64,000 nucleotides of DNA from Zingiber officinale (lineage: Eukaryota; Streptophyta; Magnoliopsida; Zingiberales; Zingiberaceae), in NCBI RefSeq assembly GCF_018446385.1, contig NC_055987.1, forward strand, positions 12,423,705 through 12,487,704, read 5' to 3'. Of this stretch, positions 12,026 to 23,604 are shown piece after piece. The position numbers and the translations under genes are program-made. The notes under the pieces were generated by a model. That model ran no database searches. It saw only the letters and a program-made list of their open reading frames with translations, and was not told the origin of the DNA. The number at the start of each line of letters is the position of its first letter. Position 1 is the stretch's first letter.

Positions 12026-13562
12026 AACGTGTTTTGCATCTCCCCATCACAACTCAGCCCTTCAATGATTTGCCTGCCCTTCACTGCTCAAACCCTAGGG
12101 GCACCACTTTGCATCTCCAGCCTTCCACCGTCGTCGGAGACTACTTATAACTCCTTAATTCGAAAGCTTAAGGTTTGAAGCCTTCTATTTTGGTATCAAT
12201 CGATGTTTAAACTCAATCACTCATCTCGCTCAAACCCTATAAACTTCTTCTTTAACCCACAAGTTTCCATGTCTATTATCTCTTCAAAAATAATGTTTCC
12301 TTTATGATGTTGTTTCTAGTCCTGTTCCTTCATGGAAATTTGGCCATACCTATTCTTTTTGTTACCTGCTCATGCAATTTAGTTTTTTTTTACTCATGTA
12401 TTTGCTATTGGCCAACTGGTTGGTTAACCTTCTTCTTTTACCCATCTAAAGTGGCTTGGAATGTATTGTTAGATTTAAAACCCTTTTTATGTGTCTATTA
12501 ATGGTAAATTGCTCTTTCTGTAATAGTGATTTTGTCATCTTATTCTTTTATGAAGTTTTTGCAACACATGTAAGTTCCTAGATATTTGAAATATTTAAGT
12601 GATACTAAATTCTTGTGTTCCCCAGTTCATTGTATTTTAGCTGTTAGATTTCAGATTCTTGACTGGTTAATTTAATGGTCTATCAGACATTAAGAGCTAA
12701 ATTTTAGGCCAAGATCTCTTATCTACCTAAGCTTGGTTCAAAAGAAATTCAATAAGTAACACCTCCTAAGAAGCTCTTTATAGGGCACCAAACACACTAA
12801 AATCCAGTAAACCAAGTGGTTATGAGATGAGCACCAAACACAAAACACCAATCTTATTGCAACAGATGCAGCCACCAATCGGTTTGCCATTAATCTGTTT
12901 GTATCCCTTTGCTTTATAGTTATCAATTTCATCATTAGAAAGATACTTTGATTTGTAAACACCCAATGACAAAGTACAAGGATGGACAAATTCACATGTT
13001 TGTCATTTGTGAAGATTCATACCCGTGAAAGTATGAAAACAGATTTTGAACGGAAATAAAAGCTTTGCTCTCTTCAAAACTAGGTAAGTCAATTATTGGT
13101 CAATCCACAAAGGAGGTGGGAAGGGTAATAGACGGTTCTTGTGGAGGGTTGAATATGACTATTGGTGGCAATGTTTTAAAATGTGATATAGAAGAGCTTG
13201 AGAAATAGTGTAATTTAGCATGCTTATACTGCATTTAGTATTAGTGGTTATTAATAGTGTGAGTCTGCTCATTCCTTGCATTGCTAGCTTGCAAGTGTGT
13301 TTTACTATTTATATAGAGTCTTTCTAAGTGTTTATTGGTTGGTCTAAAGATTTGGTAATTTTTCCAACGACAAAGGTACTTGTTTTCACTTGATTTTGTG
13401 TTTGCAATTTTTATATATGCTGCTTGGATAATGATTTAGTTTATAATACTTGTATGAATATTCTAAATTGTAGAAGAAGAGAAAACCTCAACCATTTTCT
13501 CTATCAGATGTTCTTGGCATGCAAGTATATCTACTCACATGTTGTTAGATTGATGGATGAAT
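12026..13562. other. Unassigned DNA inside the CACTA-like block
   Basis: It begins with pyrimidine-rich, 5'UTR-like sequence (about 12,030-12,180) and continues AT-rich. Possible exon/intron texture suggests a captured host gene or a decayed transposon gene, but no protein family could be recognised. The same element resumes at 16,617 after the gypsy LTR. Confidence 0.3.
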
Positions 13563-13567
13563 TGGAG

Positions 13568-16500
13568 TGTCACGCCCCGAGGGAGTCTCTGTCCGAAGAA
13601 ATTTCGGCAGCATCTCCCCTGTACGGGTGACAATCTGAGGCAAATCTACATACAAAATATACATCAGCCACAAGCGGCTGGAATATACACACAACCACGC
13701 AGTTTATATCATCTGCCCACTCGGCTGGAACAAAATAAACAACCACGCAGTTATATATATATTTAACAGCCTACTCAGCTGTACTAAAACCAAAAACACA
13801 ACGGAAAAGGACAACACATACAACCCAAAACTAAAACTGCTAGCCGGCTAGGCTTACACAACACAACAATATAACATCTCCAGAAACAAAATCGGAATAC
13901 AACACTAATTACACCAATTATAAATACCGAAGTAAAAATACACAAAAACGTAGACATGTCTTCGGATGTGATGTGGGGACCGGCAGCCAAAATACTCCAA
14001 GCGTCTCCATAAACAATCTAGTACCTGAAAAGATAGTGTCCACGGGGTGAGTTCAACAACTCAGCAGATACCTAGTTGACATGTATAGTAAACTATAACA
14101 AATAGTAATAACTATGGAGTACAGTCTCCTAATCAAAAGAAGGTAATGCATAATAGAAAAGGGCTGAAGAGTACTGTACTCACCAGGGCCACCTATCAGA
14201 GTAATCAGGTCGTCAGACCGGAAGTGTCATAAATCCTGTATGCATGTCAAACATATGCATCCATCCAAATGCAGCATATAAGTACAGCAAACACAAGTAG
14301 TAAATGCATAAATGCATATGATGTCCATGATGCGTCCTGGTCACCCCTGACGCCAGTCAGTCATCTCACACACAATGGTGAGACCGAGTGGGTAGGGCTG
14401 TGACAACCGTGCACTCTACCGTCACTATACCTGATGAGTGACTGAGTGGACGGGATGCTGTCGGAGTACTCCTGTCCTGTGACCCCAAATCATAAATGGG
14501 GGAGCTCAATGCTCTCATCTCCCGGTACACGATGATGGGGAGGTATCTCTGCCGGCTACCACGTTAAGTCACCTGACCAACGGAGCCAAACAGAGTCCAC
14601 CGTCTGCCGGCTACTACGCTGCTACACTAAATGCCAGCGGAGCCAAACAGAGCGGAACTGTCTGCCGGCTACCACGCTGAGTCCTCAGACCAACGGAGCC
14701 AAACAACAGAACCACCACACACTTGTCTGATATACTACTAACCCATGAGCGGTGGTGTGTGCAGTACATGTAACTGGCGATGTGCTCAACCATAGTGGAG
14801 CCGACAATCGTGCAGCATGCAATCATGATGCATGACACTAAGCATAGCAATAAACTGATCAGCATAGTCATATCCATAAATATAGAATGATTACTGTAAT
14901 ATCGATGGTCAAATATGAAGATCTAAAGTACACAGGTCAGATAGAATATCAAAACCCTAGGTCCTGAACATAACAAGCATGGTATGTCACTACCTCTCTG
15001 AGCATATATATATATAATCATGTGGGTACTAGAATAAAATGCATATCAGGTGAGCAAACAAGTATGAAACAGGTATCCCGTAGTGACGTACCGAAACAAG
15101 GACGAACATAATTATTACTAAACGCTATAACCTACTAGACATATCAATAAGACATATCAAAAAGATAAGTCAAGGTACCCGCCTCCAATAGCAGGTCCAA
15201 TCCAGTCCAATCCAACGTCGAGATGCTCGTCTCGAATCAGAGTCCTGTAATACATAATATCCAGATTTAGCTAATTTCATATAAATAAATTAGCTAAATC
15301 AAATCCTCGAGAAACTATCATAAATTCAGATCCAATTATAAACCCTAATTGGATCATCTAACTCCTCAATTGACTTAACTAATCCATTCGAATTTGGACT
15401 TGCAATAAGCATAACCAATCATAGTAATTGACCCAATTTAGCCCTGATTCAACACATATATCAAATTCAAACCTGAATTCAAATAACCTTTAAACTAACT
15501 TACCCAAATCCAATCGACTTTGCTGTTGACTCACTCGAAGATACTTGCCGCCATATGATCAAGCAAGATGGTGATAGTTGTCTTCCCAATCAAATACCCA
15601 AAATCATCAATTGTTGGTCGACATTCAATAGGTCCATAATGCTACTAAATGGATCTGCAAACCCACTGCAAATCAGATGAGTACAACCATCGATCAGGTA
15701 GGAAGGAAAACAAAGACAAAAGAGCCTCACCATACTTGCTGAAAACCACCTACCTCACACTTACAAATCGGATCATGAAGAGGAAGTTCTAGCATCGATC
15801 CTTCTCCGGCGACCACAACCCCCGACGACAGATACAGGTGTTGGTGCATCTCACTGGTGGTGTCGGAAAGTGAACAGAATCTAGGGCATCTCTCCAAGCT
15901 TCGGTGAACAATGATGGAAGGAGACCCGATGCTACTGAAAGTGAGAGATCGGCTGGGGGTCTCGGATGCCGGCGGCCGGCGCTCGAGCGTTGATCGGTGC
16001 TGAGAAGAACCAGGAGGAAGAGGAAATCAATTGCTCACCTCCAGAACCCCGACCTTTCTTCCCACCGGCGATCACTGGATCTGGCCCGATCCAACAGCGT
16101 TCAGTGTTGGCGTGAGGAGAAGATGTTGGGATCGACAGAGGAGAGGGGCACGAGATCTGGAAAGTCGGGCTCAAATCGTCGGCGATCTGCCCTGCGGCGT
16201 CGGAGAAAAGGACGGAGGACGGCGCTAGGGCAGAGGAGAATCGTCACCCGGCGGTGCTAGGGCACAAGCGAGGCGGCACTAGGTCAAAACTGGTGGGCAG
16301 CGGAGGTGCTGTGAAGAGGAAGAAGACAACCGGCGGAGGAGGAGAAGGGATCGACCGACGGTTTGAGGAGAGAAATCGCCGGGTTGGGGAAACAGAAGAA
16401 GTTCGGCGAAAACAAAAGAAAAAGAAAAAAAAGAAAGAAAGAAATAAATTCAACTTTTCCTCGTTAAAACGGGGTAGCCCAAACAGATTTTCACGGACCC

Positions 16501-16611
16501 CGTTTTTATCCCTGATAACTCGTCCGTACGAGCTCGGAAAAATTCCCCAAAAATTCCCAAAAATTCTGAAAAATTCCCTTATCATTATTCGTCATTTTCC
16601 GGTATTTTACA
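13568..16611 (-). mobile_element. Ty3/gypsy Tekay-like solo LTR, 3.0 kb, TSD tggag
   Basis: Read on the plus strand it starts tgtcacgccccgaggg and ends ccggtattttaca, flanked by perfect tggag (13,563-13,567 and 16,612-16,616). Long LTRs ending in ...ggcgtgaca are characteristic of plant Tekay/Del chromoviruses, so I orient it on the minus strand. There is no gag-pol inside. Open frames near 16,000-16,670 are fortuitous in GC-rich, GA-rich LTR sequence. A relative lies at 54,060-56,406. Confidence 0.85.
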
Positions 16612-16616
16612 TGGAG

Positions 16617-17117
16617 AGCATATACATAGAGTTTGAGGATATTATGTTTGGACATCCTAAAAGTATGTGATTGCTAAGAGAAGATATCTTGTGCTTTATG
16701 GAGATAAGAGAGATATGTGCCAGACAAATTTTGATTTATATGGAGTATGTTATGTCTAACTTACAATGTTTGTTTGCATTTTTAATATTTTATTTGGAAC
16801 TTGTCCATACCTTGAAACATTTCTAACCGAGTTATATAATATTTGAGTGCAGTCACCTCTATAAATATTTGAGGGATGAAGATAGGGTTGATTATGTTTC
16901 ATTTGTGGATCTCGGCCACATACCTACATGGCCACTTGGTAAAGATGGTCGTGACTTATCACAACATATTGTTGACTAGTTGGAAGCAGTGTGTAGAGAC
17001 AACACCTGCCTCATCCCATACAACACTGGGTAAGATTTTAGTTATTTATCAATTCTTACTACATATTAGTCAATGTTATATTTTCATTTTTGCAGGTACC
17101 ATTGGATCTTGACTATC
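16617..17117. other. Continuation of unassigned DNA after the gypsy LTR
   Basis: Directly continues the sequence broken at 13,567. A possible intron end (tttttgcag near 17,090) precedes the second CACTA-type terminus at 17,118. No protein family recognised. Confidence 0.3.
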
Positions 17118-17880
17118 CACTAGTAGAATTTCCTTGATTTACTTCACATATTCATCGAAGTTATAGATAGATAATTACTGAAGTAGATGCATATGAAGTA
17201 ATATGGTACTATTTTACTTTGTCTTATCACCGAAGTTATATCCAAGAAAAAAGTGAAGGCTTTGACCGGTTCAAGGAGGCAAAACCGATTCAGTGTTGGA
17301 CCGATGCTGAAGTAAAAAAAAAAAAACATCTTTTACTTCGTTTATTTTGTAAAGTGTCGAAGTAATTGATAATATATAACCTTACAATTTATATTGATTG
17401 TTGAAGTAAAAACACATCTTTTACTTCATTGATTGTGTAACATGTTGAAGTAATAGATGATATGTAACTTCATAATTTATATTGATTAGTGAAGTAAATA
17501 TATTCTATAACTTCACCATCATTTTTATTTATCAAAATAGTTGGTATTATGTTATTTCATAATTTACATTTATTGACAAAGTAATTGATTGTCAAGACTT
17601 TATTGTTTTGTATTATACTCAAGTAATTTATAAAAAACGACTTTACAATTATTAAACTGTGATGAAGTAAATGTTATCTTTAACTTCACACAATTTGAAT
17701 GTGACGAAGTATTTTGTTTTATATTACTTCACTATTTAGTGTTAGTATTGAAATAAATAGTCATATTTTATTTCAACACAATTTTAATTTAACGAAGTAA
17801 TTATTGATTACCACAACACTAATTTAATAAAGGAGTGAAGTAAAAACATATTTTTTTACTTCATCAAAATTAAACAATAA
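17118..17880. repeat. Subterminal-type repeat array of ttacttc / gaagtaa motifs
   Basis: After cactagtagaa the motif gaagtaa or its inverse ttacttc occurs repeatedly, often as 'gaagtaaaaacacatcttttacttc'-like hairpin pairs. This is the arrangement of transposase-binding repeats near CACTA ends. It stops shortly before the TA microsatellite that holds the MULE. Confidence 0.55.
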
Positions 17881-17903
17881 TTTAATATACAATAATACCA
17901 TAA

Positions 17904-17934
<31 letters not shown>

Positions 17935-17938
<4 letters not shown>

Positions 17939-18370
17939 TTGATACTGTACGCGTCTTCTTATATGCTCCCGTGCGCATCGCATCTTCTGTTTTTTTTTTT
18001 TTTTGTTTTTTTTAAATCCAAGATTTTCTCATCGTTAATTTGCTTTTATGTTTTAAAACCTTACTCGCCTCGCCGTTCCTCGCCGAAACCTAACTTTTCT
18101 CTTCGCTCGCCTCGCGCTCGCCTCGAGCTCGCCTCGTCGTTCCTCGCCGAAACCTAACTTTTCTCTTCGCTCGCCTCGCGCTCGCCTCGAGCTCGCCTCG
18201 TCGTTCCTCGCCGAAACCTAACTTTTCTCCTCGCTCGCCTCGCGCTCGCCTCGAGCTCGCCTCGTCGTTCCTCGCCGAAACCTAACTTTTCTCCTCGCTC
18301 GCCTCGCGCTCGCCTCGCCGTTCCTCGCCGAAACCTAACTTTTTCCTAGCCTTCGCCTCGGTGTAGCCTC
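17935..18370 (+). repeat. MULE left terminal inverted repeat with 64-bp direct repeats
   Basis: The first about 125 bases match the right TIR nearly base for base. Then come several tandem units of about 64 bp, each with ttcctcgccgaaacctaact followed by GC-rich ctcgcctcgcg phrases. The left arm carries about two more units than the right, so it is about 436 bp against 311 bp. The match ends near the phrase ttcgcctcggtgtagcctcg. Confidence 0.85.
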
Positions 18371-18493
18371 GCCGTTCCTCGCCGAAACCTAACTTTTCTC
18401 CTCGCTTGCCTCGCTCGCCTCGCGTCTTCTTTTTATTGCATTTTTGGGATTCTGCATCCGTTTCGTCATATGTGTTTTTCTCTGTTTCTCTAG

Positions 18494-19799
18494 GGTTGCT
18501 TCGGCTCCTGGAAAGGTCTTGATCACAGGTGGCTACGTCATCTTGGAGAGGCCAAATGCTGGCATAGTTTTCACCACCGCCGCTCGCTTCTATGCCATCG
18601 TCAAACCGCTGTAGGACGAAATCAAACCTGATAGTTGGGTCTGGGTGAGTGGTGCCTTTCCTTTTGTTCTTCGATCACATTATCATATGATGCAAGTGAA
18701 AAAGTTCTATCCTTGATTCGCCAATGGGATTTTTTCGGTGAATAAGTAGAAAAGAAAATCTAAACTTGAAAATAGCCATCAACAATATTGGTAATTATAA
18801 GTTTCCTTGCTAATTTAGTTTGGGGTGAAGAGAAGTGTGAATGCAATTGCATTGTGTTTGTGCCTAGAATTATATACCAAATCGAGTATTTTCCTTGTTG
18901 CAATTGTGTATAGTTTTCGACTGATGAGTGAGCTTCTTCAGTCATGGACAGATGTTAAAGTAACTTCCCCTCAGCTTTCTTGGGAGGCCACATACAAGTT
19001 GTCTCTGATAAACTCTATTCTGCAGTGCACTTCTTCAAGGCAAGTACTTTATTGTCTCCTTATTTGTAATGCATCTGTTCGTGCAATCACAAGGCCAGTG
19101 GGATTTGATGCAGCCTTATCGATTTTGGTCTAAACATCACGAAATTACTGCTGGGCACAGCAACATATTGCCTTGTCGTGGCTGTAGATTTAGTTGGTTC
19201 TGTAGTTGATTCTCAATAAAGGTTGATTCTTCACCCTCGAAAGATAATGATCAATGGATATTGCAAAGGTTGCATAGAAATGAGGCATTCTAATACAGGG
19301 TAAATTGCTTAGTTCTCTATCAACTTATGTTTTCAGGGACTCAGTCAACCCCTTTGTGGAGCAAGCTGTGCAATATGCTATAGCTGCATCCAAGGTAATA
19401 CTCTCTGAAAAGGAAAAGGATAAATTACAAAAACTACTTCTACAAGGTATGTTTTTTTCTTTATTTTTAGATATATAATTTGTACTTTATTAGCTCTTTT
19501 CTCTAAGTTTTACACTTCTCCATGCAGGTCTTGATATTACAATCTTAGGAAGCAATGATTTATACTCTTACAGAAATCAGGTGCAAACCTAAGGTTGCAA
19601 AAACAGGACTTGGCTCATCAGCAGCAATGACCACATCAGTCGTTGCAGCACTCCTTCATTACCTTGAAGTTGTTACTCTTCCATTTTCAAGCAGAAGCCA
19701 GTTAGATGACAAAATATCTGATTCAGATCTTAATTTAGTACACATTGTTGCCCAAAGTGCTCATTGTTTAGCTCAAGGAAAAATTGGCAGTGGATTTGT
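18494..19799 (+). pseudogene. Captured phosphomevalonate kinase gene fragment (exons 1-4 and part of a later exon)
   Basis: Exon-like pieces at 18,494-18,644 (VASAPGKVLITGGYVILERP..., GHMP-kinase N-terminus), 18,942-19,039 (SWTDVKVTSPQLSWEATYK), 19,337-19,446 (DSVNPFVEQAVQYAIAASK) and 19,528-19,799 (LDITILGSNDLYSYRNQ joined to KTGLGSSAAMTTSVVAALLH). They match plant phosphomevalonate kinase of the cytosolic mevalonate pathway, including the GLGSSAA ATP-binding loop. Introns are still present, so the capture was at the DNA level. Damage: a stop replaces a codon after KPL in exon 1; one donor reads gcaagt; the exon between RNQ and KTGLGSSAA is missing; and homology stops after GKIGSGF. It cannot make a kinase. 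Confidence 0.88.
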
Positions 19800-20033
19800 T
19801 CAAGATTTGCTGAAGTAGTGCTTAAGCTTTTCCAATCGTAATATCGATGACTGCCCACACTTGATCTTGGCATTCAAGAATTGGTTCCGACGAGCAAATA
19901 GGCTGGCTACCAATGATGACATTGTAGGTTGAGAAAATAGTGGATGTTGATATTATGAATCATTCAAATGAAATACCTTTTTGTTTGAAATTTATGTATG
20001 TTGTATATGATCTTTTCTCAAGAAACTAAAGAG

Positions 20034-20734
20034 ACATAAATACAGTACTCATGTGTTGTAACTGTCTTATGCAAAACAGCCCTTCCATATAGATCGTCGT
20101 GGCATGAACTACCTTTCCCCACCCCCACTACTGCACGAAATCCTGCTTTGGTGGGCTTCCCCCAAGGTGAGACCGAAGGTCTACCTCCTTTTGTGCGCCC
20201 CTCACCTCCTCCATGAGGATGATCCACTGGATTCATTGCAACACCACGAACAATGGGGCCTCTGTCTAACCGCCTGCTTTGTCCTGCTTTTCTAAGCTTA
20301 CGTGCACCATGGTTGGGATGGGAAACAATACCAATAGTAGCTCGGCATCGGGAATCTATGACTTTTTCAACACCCGAAGGTAGCTGCACTTCACATTGTG
20401 GGGCTGGGAATAAATGAATTTACAATTTACAAACAAAATTCAAAGTAATAAAGATTAACATCAACAGATAAAAAAAAAATGTCCATCAACACCAACATTT
20501 AATTAAATCTTCCAACATTGATATGAAATATATATAAAAAAATTCATCAGATATAAATACAGTACTTATGTGCTGTAACTGTCTTATGCATATGAGAATA
20601 AATGAATTTACAATTTACAAATAAAATTCAAAGTGATAAAGATTAACACCAACAAATAAAAAAAAATTATCCATTAGCACCAACATTTAATTAAATCTTC
20701 CAAAATTGATATGAAATATATATAAAAAAATACA
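20034..20734. repeat. Tandem-type duplication flanking the L2 fragment
   Basis: The phrase ataaatacagtactyatgtg and what follows occurs at about 20,037 and again at about 20,553. An AT-rich block of about 145 bp beginning aataaatgaatttacaattt occurs at about 20,410 and again at about 20,594. The first short block is followed by the L2 fragment and the second by none, so the duplication involves the non-coding edges of the captured piece. Confidence 0.7.
20093..20389 (-). pseudogene. Captured fragment of mitochondrial-type ribosomal protein L2 (uL2) C-terminus
   Basis: The minus-strand frame reads [20 protein letters not shown] and then [20 protein letters not shown] and [20 protein letters not shown], the highly conserved C-terminal core of bacterial/organellar L2, a peptidyl-transferase-centre protein of the large subunit. 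A probable splice acceptor lies just upstream. No N-terminal part is present and the tail runs into unrelated sequence, so it is a gene piece carried by the MULE. The source is likely a nuclear gene for the mitochondrial protein, since introns and context are nuclear; that is inference. Confidence 0.85.
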
Positions 20735-20743
20735 TCGCCAAGA

Positions 20744-20896
20744 TTAAGCAGCCTGCTCAAATGTCTTTCCAAGCACTAGATCTGGGATATCGTCATCTTT
20801 GCCACCTTTAGGTGCTGCAGCTTCAGGTGATCGTCTTTAGAACTGCTTTGCAAACTTCCGCAAGTTATCTAGATTATCAACACCTGAGAGACCAAA
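20744..20896 (-). pseudogene. Captured C-terminal fragment of a BTF3 / NAC-beta-like gene
   Basis: The minus-strand frame reads GVDNLDNLRKFAKQF, one stop, then RRSPEAAAPKGGKDDDIPDL and VLGKTFEQAA before a terminal taa. The order DNLDNLR-K-AEQF, acidic DDD-PDLV-GETFE is the C-terminus of the nascent polypeptide-associated complex beta subunit (BTF3), which binds ribosomes at the exit tunnel. Only the last exon is present and it has a nonsense codon. Confidence 0.75.
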
Positions 20897-21272
20897 TGTT
20901 CACTCAAATGTTAATAAGAGCATTCATAAGTACAAATCTAGCTAACATAAGTATAATAGCTAAAAAATGCAGATGTTTTCAATAATAAAATAATGCATTT
21001 ATCCATTTGCAACAAAACATACATATATAGAGGAACAATGCATTTACCATTTACAAAAAAAAAAAAAGAATAAACATACAAAAATCCAGAAACCCTATGC
21101 TCTAATGAGAAAATAGCAAGCAAAGCATTGAAGAAGAATACCATCGTCGGTCTCATACTTGTTATTAGATCTACAAAAGTTTTATCCTAGCGCATATTGT
21201 TTGAACCTACAACAATAAAGGCAATTATTAATTTCAATATCTCAATCAATCAACTACTATAAGTTTATAAAA

Positions 21273-23604
21273 TTAAACTTTGATGGTACCAGCTATAGAT
21301 GCTAATTCTTCTTCATATGTATCATCATCGCTATTATGATGAGTATCTATAGTTGATCTGAAAATCAACACATCGTTATATTTACAAGTTTAATAAAAAA
21401 AAAATAATTAGCAAATGAAATAATCATACAAATATAAAATTAATCGACACATACCCTTGTTGTAAAATTGGACAATTGCGCTTGTCATGTGACACACCTC
21501 GATGCCCACATCCACGACATAACCGGGACTTTGAAGTTGACTTCTCCTTTGATGATTTTAGTCTCTTCCCACATCCCTTTGTTCTTACTAAAGAATGATC
21601 AATAATATTATGAGACCTACCCATGGATTTCTTCCTTTGACCCTCATTGTCATATGTTTTACTAGTATTCATCTCTTTAATTTTGCTGTAGATATAATCG
21701 AATTGTTCATCCAAGAAATTTGTCCCCTCATCAGTCAAAGATGCATCATCAATTAATAATGAAGCTTTAATGGATAACCTTGAGTGTCTTGACATCAAAA
21801 CTCTTTCTGGATCATCGATGTAATTTTGCTTACCCAAAGCATGTATTGCTCCAACCTTTGCATCTCGTGTCCATCGTTTGAGTATATACTTATCTGGCAA
21901 ATGAAACACTTGATTGATACGAAAAAAGGCTAACATATGCCTGCATGGAATGCCATCGAACTCAAATTTCCTACAGCTACAGAATATATTGTCCTTCTGT
22001 TTGTCATGCGTAAGCACCCTTGGTTTGGAGGAAGAACTACTTTGAAATTTCATCACATGATAAACCACTGAGTCAACTCCCATAGATGCTTGTTGCACAT
22101 AATAACCATGAATTTCACTTATTTCACTTTGAAACTCCATCCATTTCTTTTTCGTGTATAACTTAACCATTTGAGATTCCATTGGCCAGTTTGTCTTAAT
22201 CCTGGGAAGCTCATTCATATCAATATGGTCAGCAACTAACTCATTGTGTCTTTGGTGTCTCAGTGCCCTATTGAAACGGATGATAAAATCCATCAATGAA
22301 TTCTTATTTGAAACATACCTCTTGAAAAATGCATGTGAAACTTCAGATCTTTGACTACTTGACATTCCAGCACAAAATATATGACTAAAATATGCTGGCA
22401 CCCACTTGTGTCGTAATTCATACATCGAAGACAACCAATCATTTTTCTCCAAGTTAGCACACTTGATAACTTCTTCCCATAAATTCTCAAATTCATCAGG
22501 TGTGGTAGAATTTCCAATGACATTTTTTATGCTTTGGTAGTAGTCACGAAAAGTCAAAGGGTCTAATTTATCTGGAAATTTGTTCAGTATGTGCCACAAA
22601 CAATATCGATGTACTGTCTGAGGGAAAACTTGGGCAATTGCTTTCGTCATAGCAGGATCCTGATCAGTGATGATCACATTTGGTGCACCTTTAGGCATAG
22701 CTTCTATGAACTTGTTAAACAGCCAAACAAAAGACTCAGTTTTCTCATCACTTATAAAGCCGCAACCAAAAACAATTGTTTGATGATGATGATTAACTCC
22801 TACAAACGGTGCAAAAATTAATCCATATTTGTTGGTGTTATATGTTGTATCAAATACAACTACATCACCAAATACATTGTATGCCGTCCTTGATACATAT
22901 TCCGCCCAAAAACACCTACTAAATATATTATCTGAATCAGTCTCGTAATCAAAGAAAAAAGCTGAATTCTTCTCTTTCTCAGATGCAAATAACTCGATTA
23001 GTGTTTCAGCATCGATACCCTTTTGTTCATCCCTTAACTGTTTCTCAAAGTTTCTAATATCTCTTTCTGTACAACCTACCAGCTCAGGCCCTCCATACTC
23101 TATCTCTAATAATCGCATTTGTTGGCAAGTTGGCACATTTGCCTCTGAAAACTGTTGAGTCAATGCTTTCTTTGTTGTCGAAACATTACGATGTGAGCGT
23201 AATAAATGCACCTTTGAAGGAGTTGAAAGTGGATGATTATGACCTTCCATGAAGTTAGTGACAACCCAATTAGGTCCAGTTTGTTTTTTGAAAAGTGAAA
23301 TCTTTGACTTACAACCAGTTCTAATTTCGCCTCGTGCTCTTTCCCTCGTCCGTTGATCACCGTTTGCCTGTTTATTTCGTTGATCATTTGTATGCCCTTC
23401 TTTAAAGCATACAAATGTTTTCCACACAACTTCATTTGTCATCTTATTTTTCTTGCTATTATTTATCATCGCACTAAATCCAGATTCTCGTGCATATTGG
23501 TTATAGAACGAAAATGCCTCCTCTATTGATGAGAATTCCATCCCATATTTTGGCTTTCGATCATCTGCAACTTGGGGAATGTATAGCTGATCATTTTCTT
23601 CCAT
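21273..23604 (-). CDS. FAR1/MURA-like MULE transposase (two exons)
   Basis: Exon 1 is 23,604-21,455 and exon 2 is 21,357-21,273; the intron (97 nt) begins gtatgtg and ends ttttcag. Joining them removes a short read-through tail and gives 744 residues. Domains: FAR1 DNA-binding region about 24-125 (Cys66, Cys98, His122/124); MULE DDE transposase about 245-425 with Asp252 in FDTTYNTNKY, Asp314 in IITDQDPAM and a likely catalytic Glu421 in SQRSEVSHAFF; CHCH-type SWIM finger (Cys542, Cys544, Cys554, His556); C-terminal zinc knuckle (Cys696, Cys699, His706, Cys711); acidic tail DDDTYEEE encoded by exon 2. Domesticated FHY3/FAR1 regulators share this architecture, but the position inside TIRs and next to captured gene pieces says transposase. 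No stop or frameshift was seen. Confidence 0.9.

Larger units (their letters stand above)
11247..17934 (+). mobile_element. CACTA-like element (partial, boundaries on the right uncertain)
   Basis: The left end cactagtagaa (11,247-11,257) is the classical plant CACTA terminus. It is followed to about 11,610 by many ttacttc / gaagtaa motifs in both directions, as in CACTA subterminal arrays. A second, same-orientation cactagtagaa at 17,118 is followed to about 17,880 by a denser array of the same motifs. No matching ttctactagtg end was found. I recognise no transposase. The block interrupts copia element 1 and itself contains a MITE and a gypsy solo LTR. It could be one element with a lost end or two partial elements. 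Confidence 0.45.

Noticed and set aside
15932-16670. Arginine-, serine- and proline-rich frames on both strands
   Set aside because: They lie wholly within the Tekay-like LTR bounded by tggag repeats; GC- and GA-rich composition keeps frames open.
21273-23604. Domesticated FHY3/FAR1 light-signalling gene
   Set aside because: Same domain order, but it sits within perfect-ended TIRs beside captured gene fragments, so a transposase is the simpler reading.
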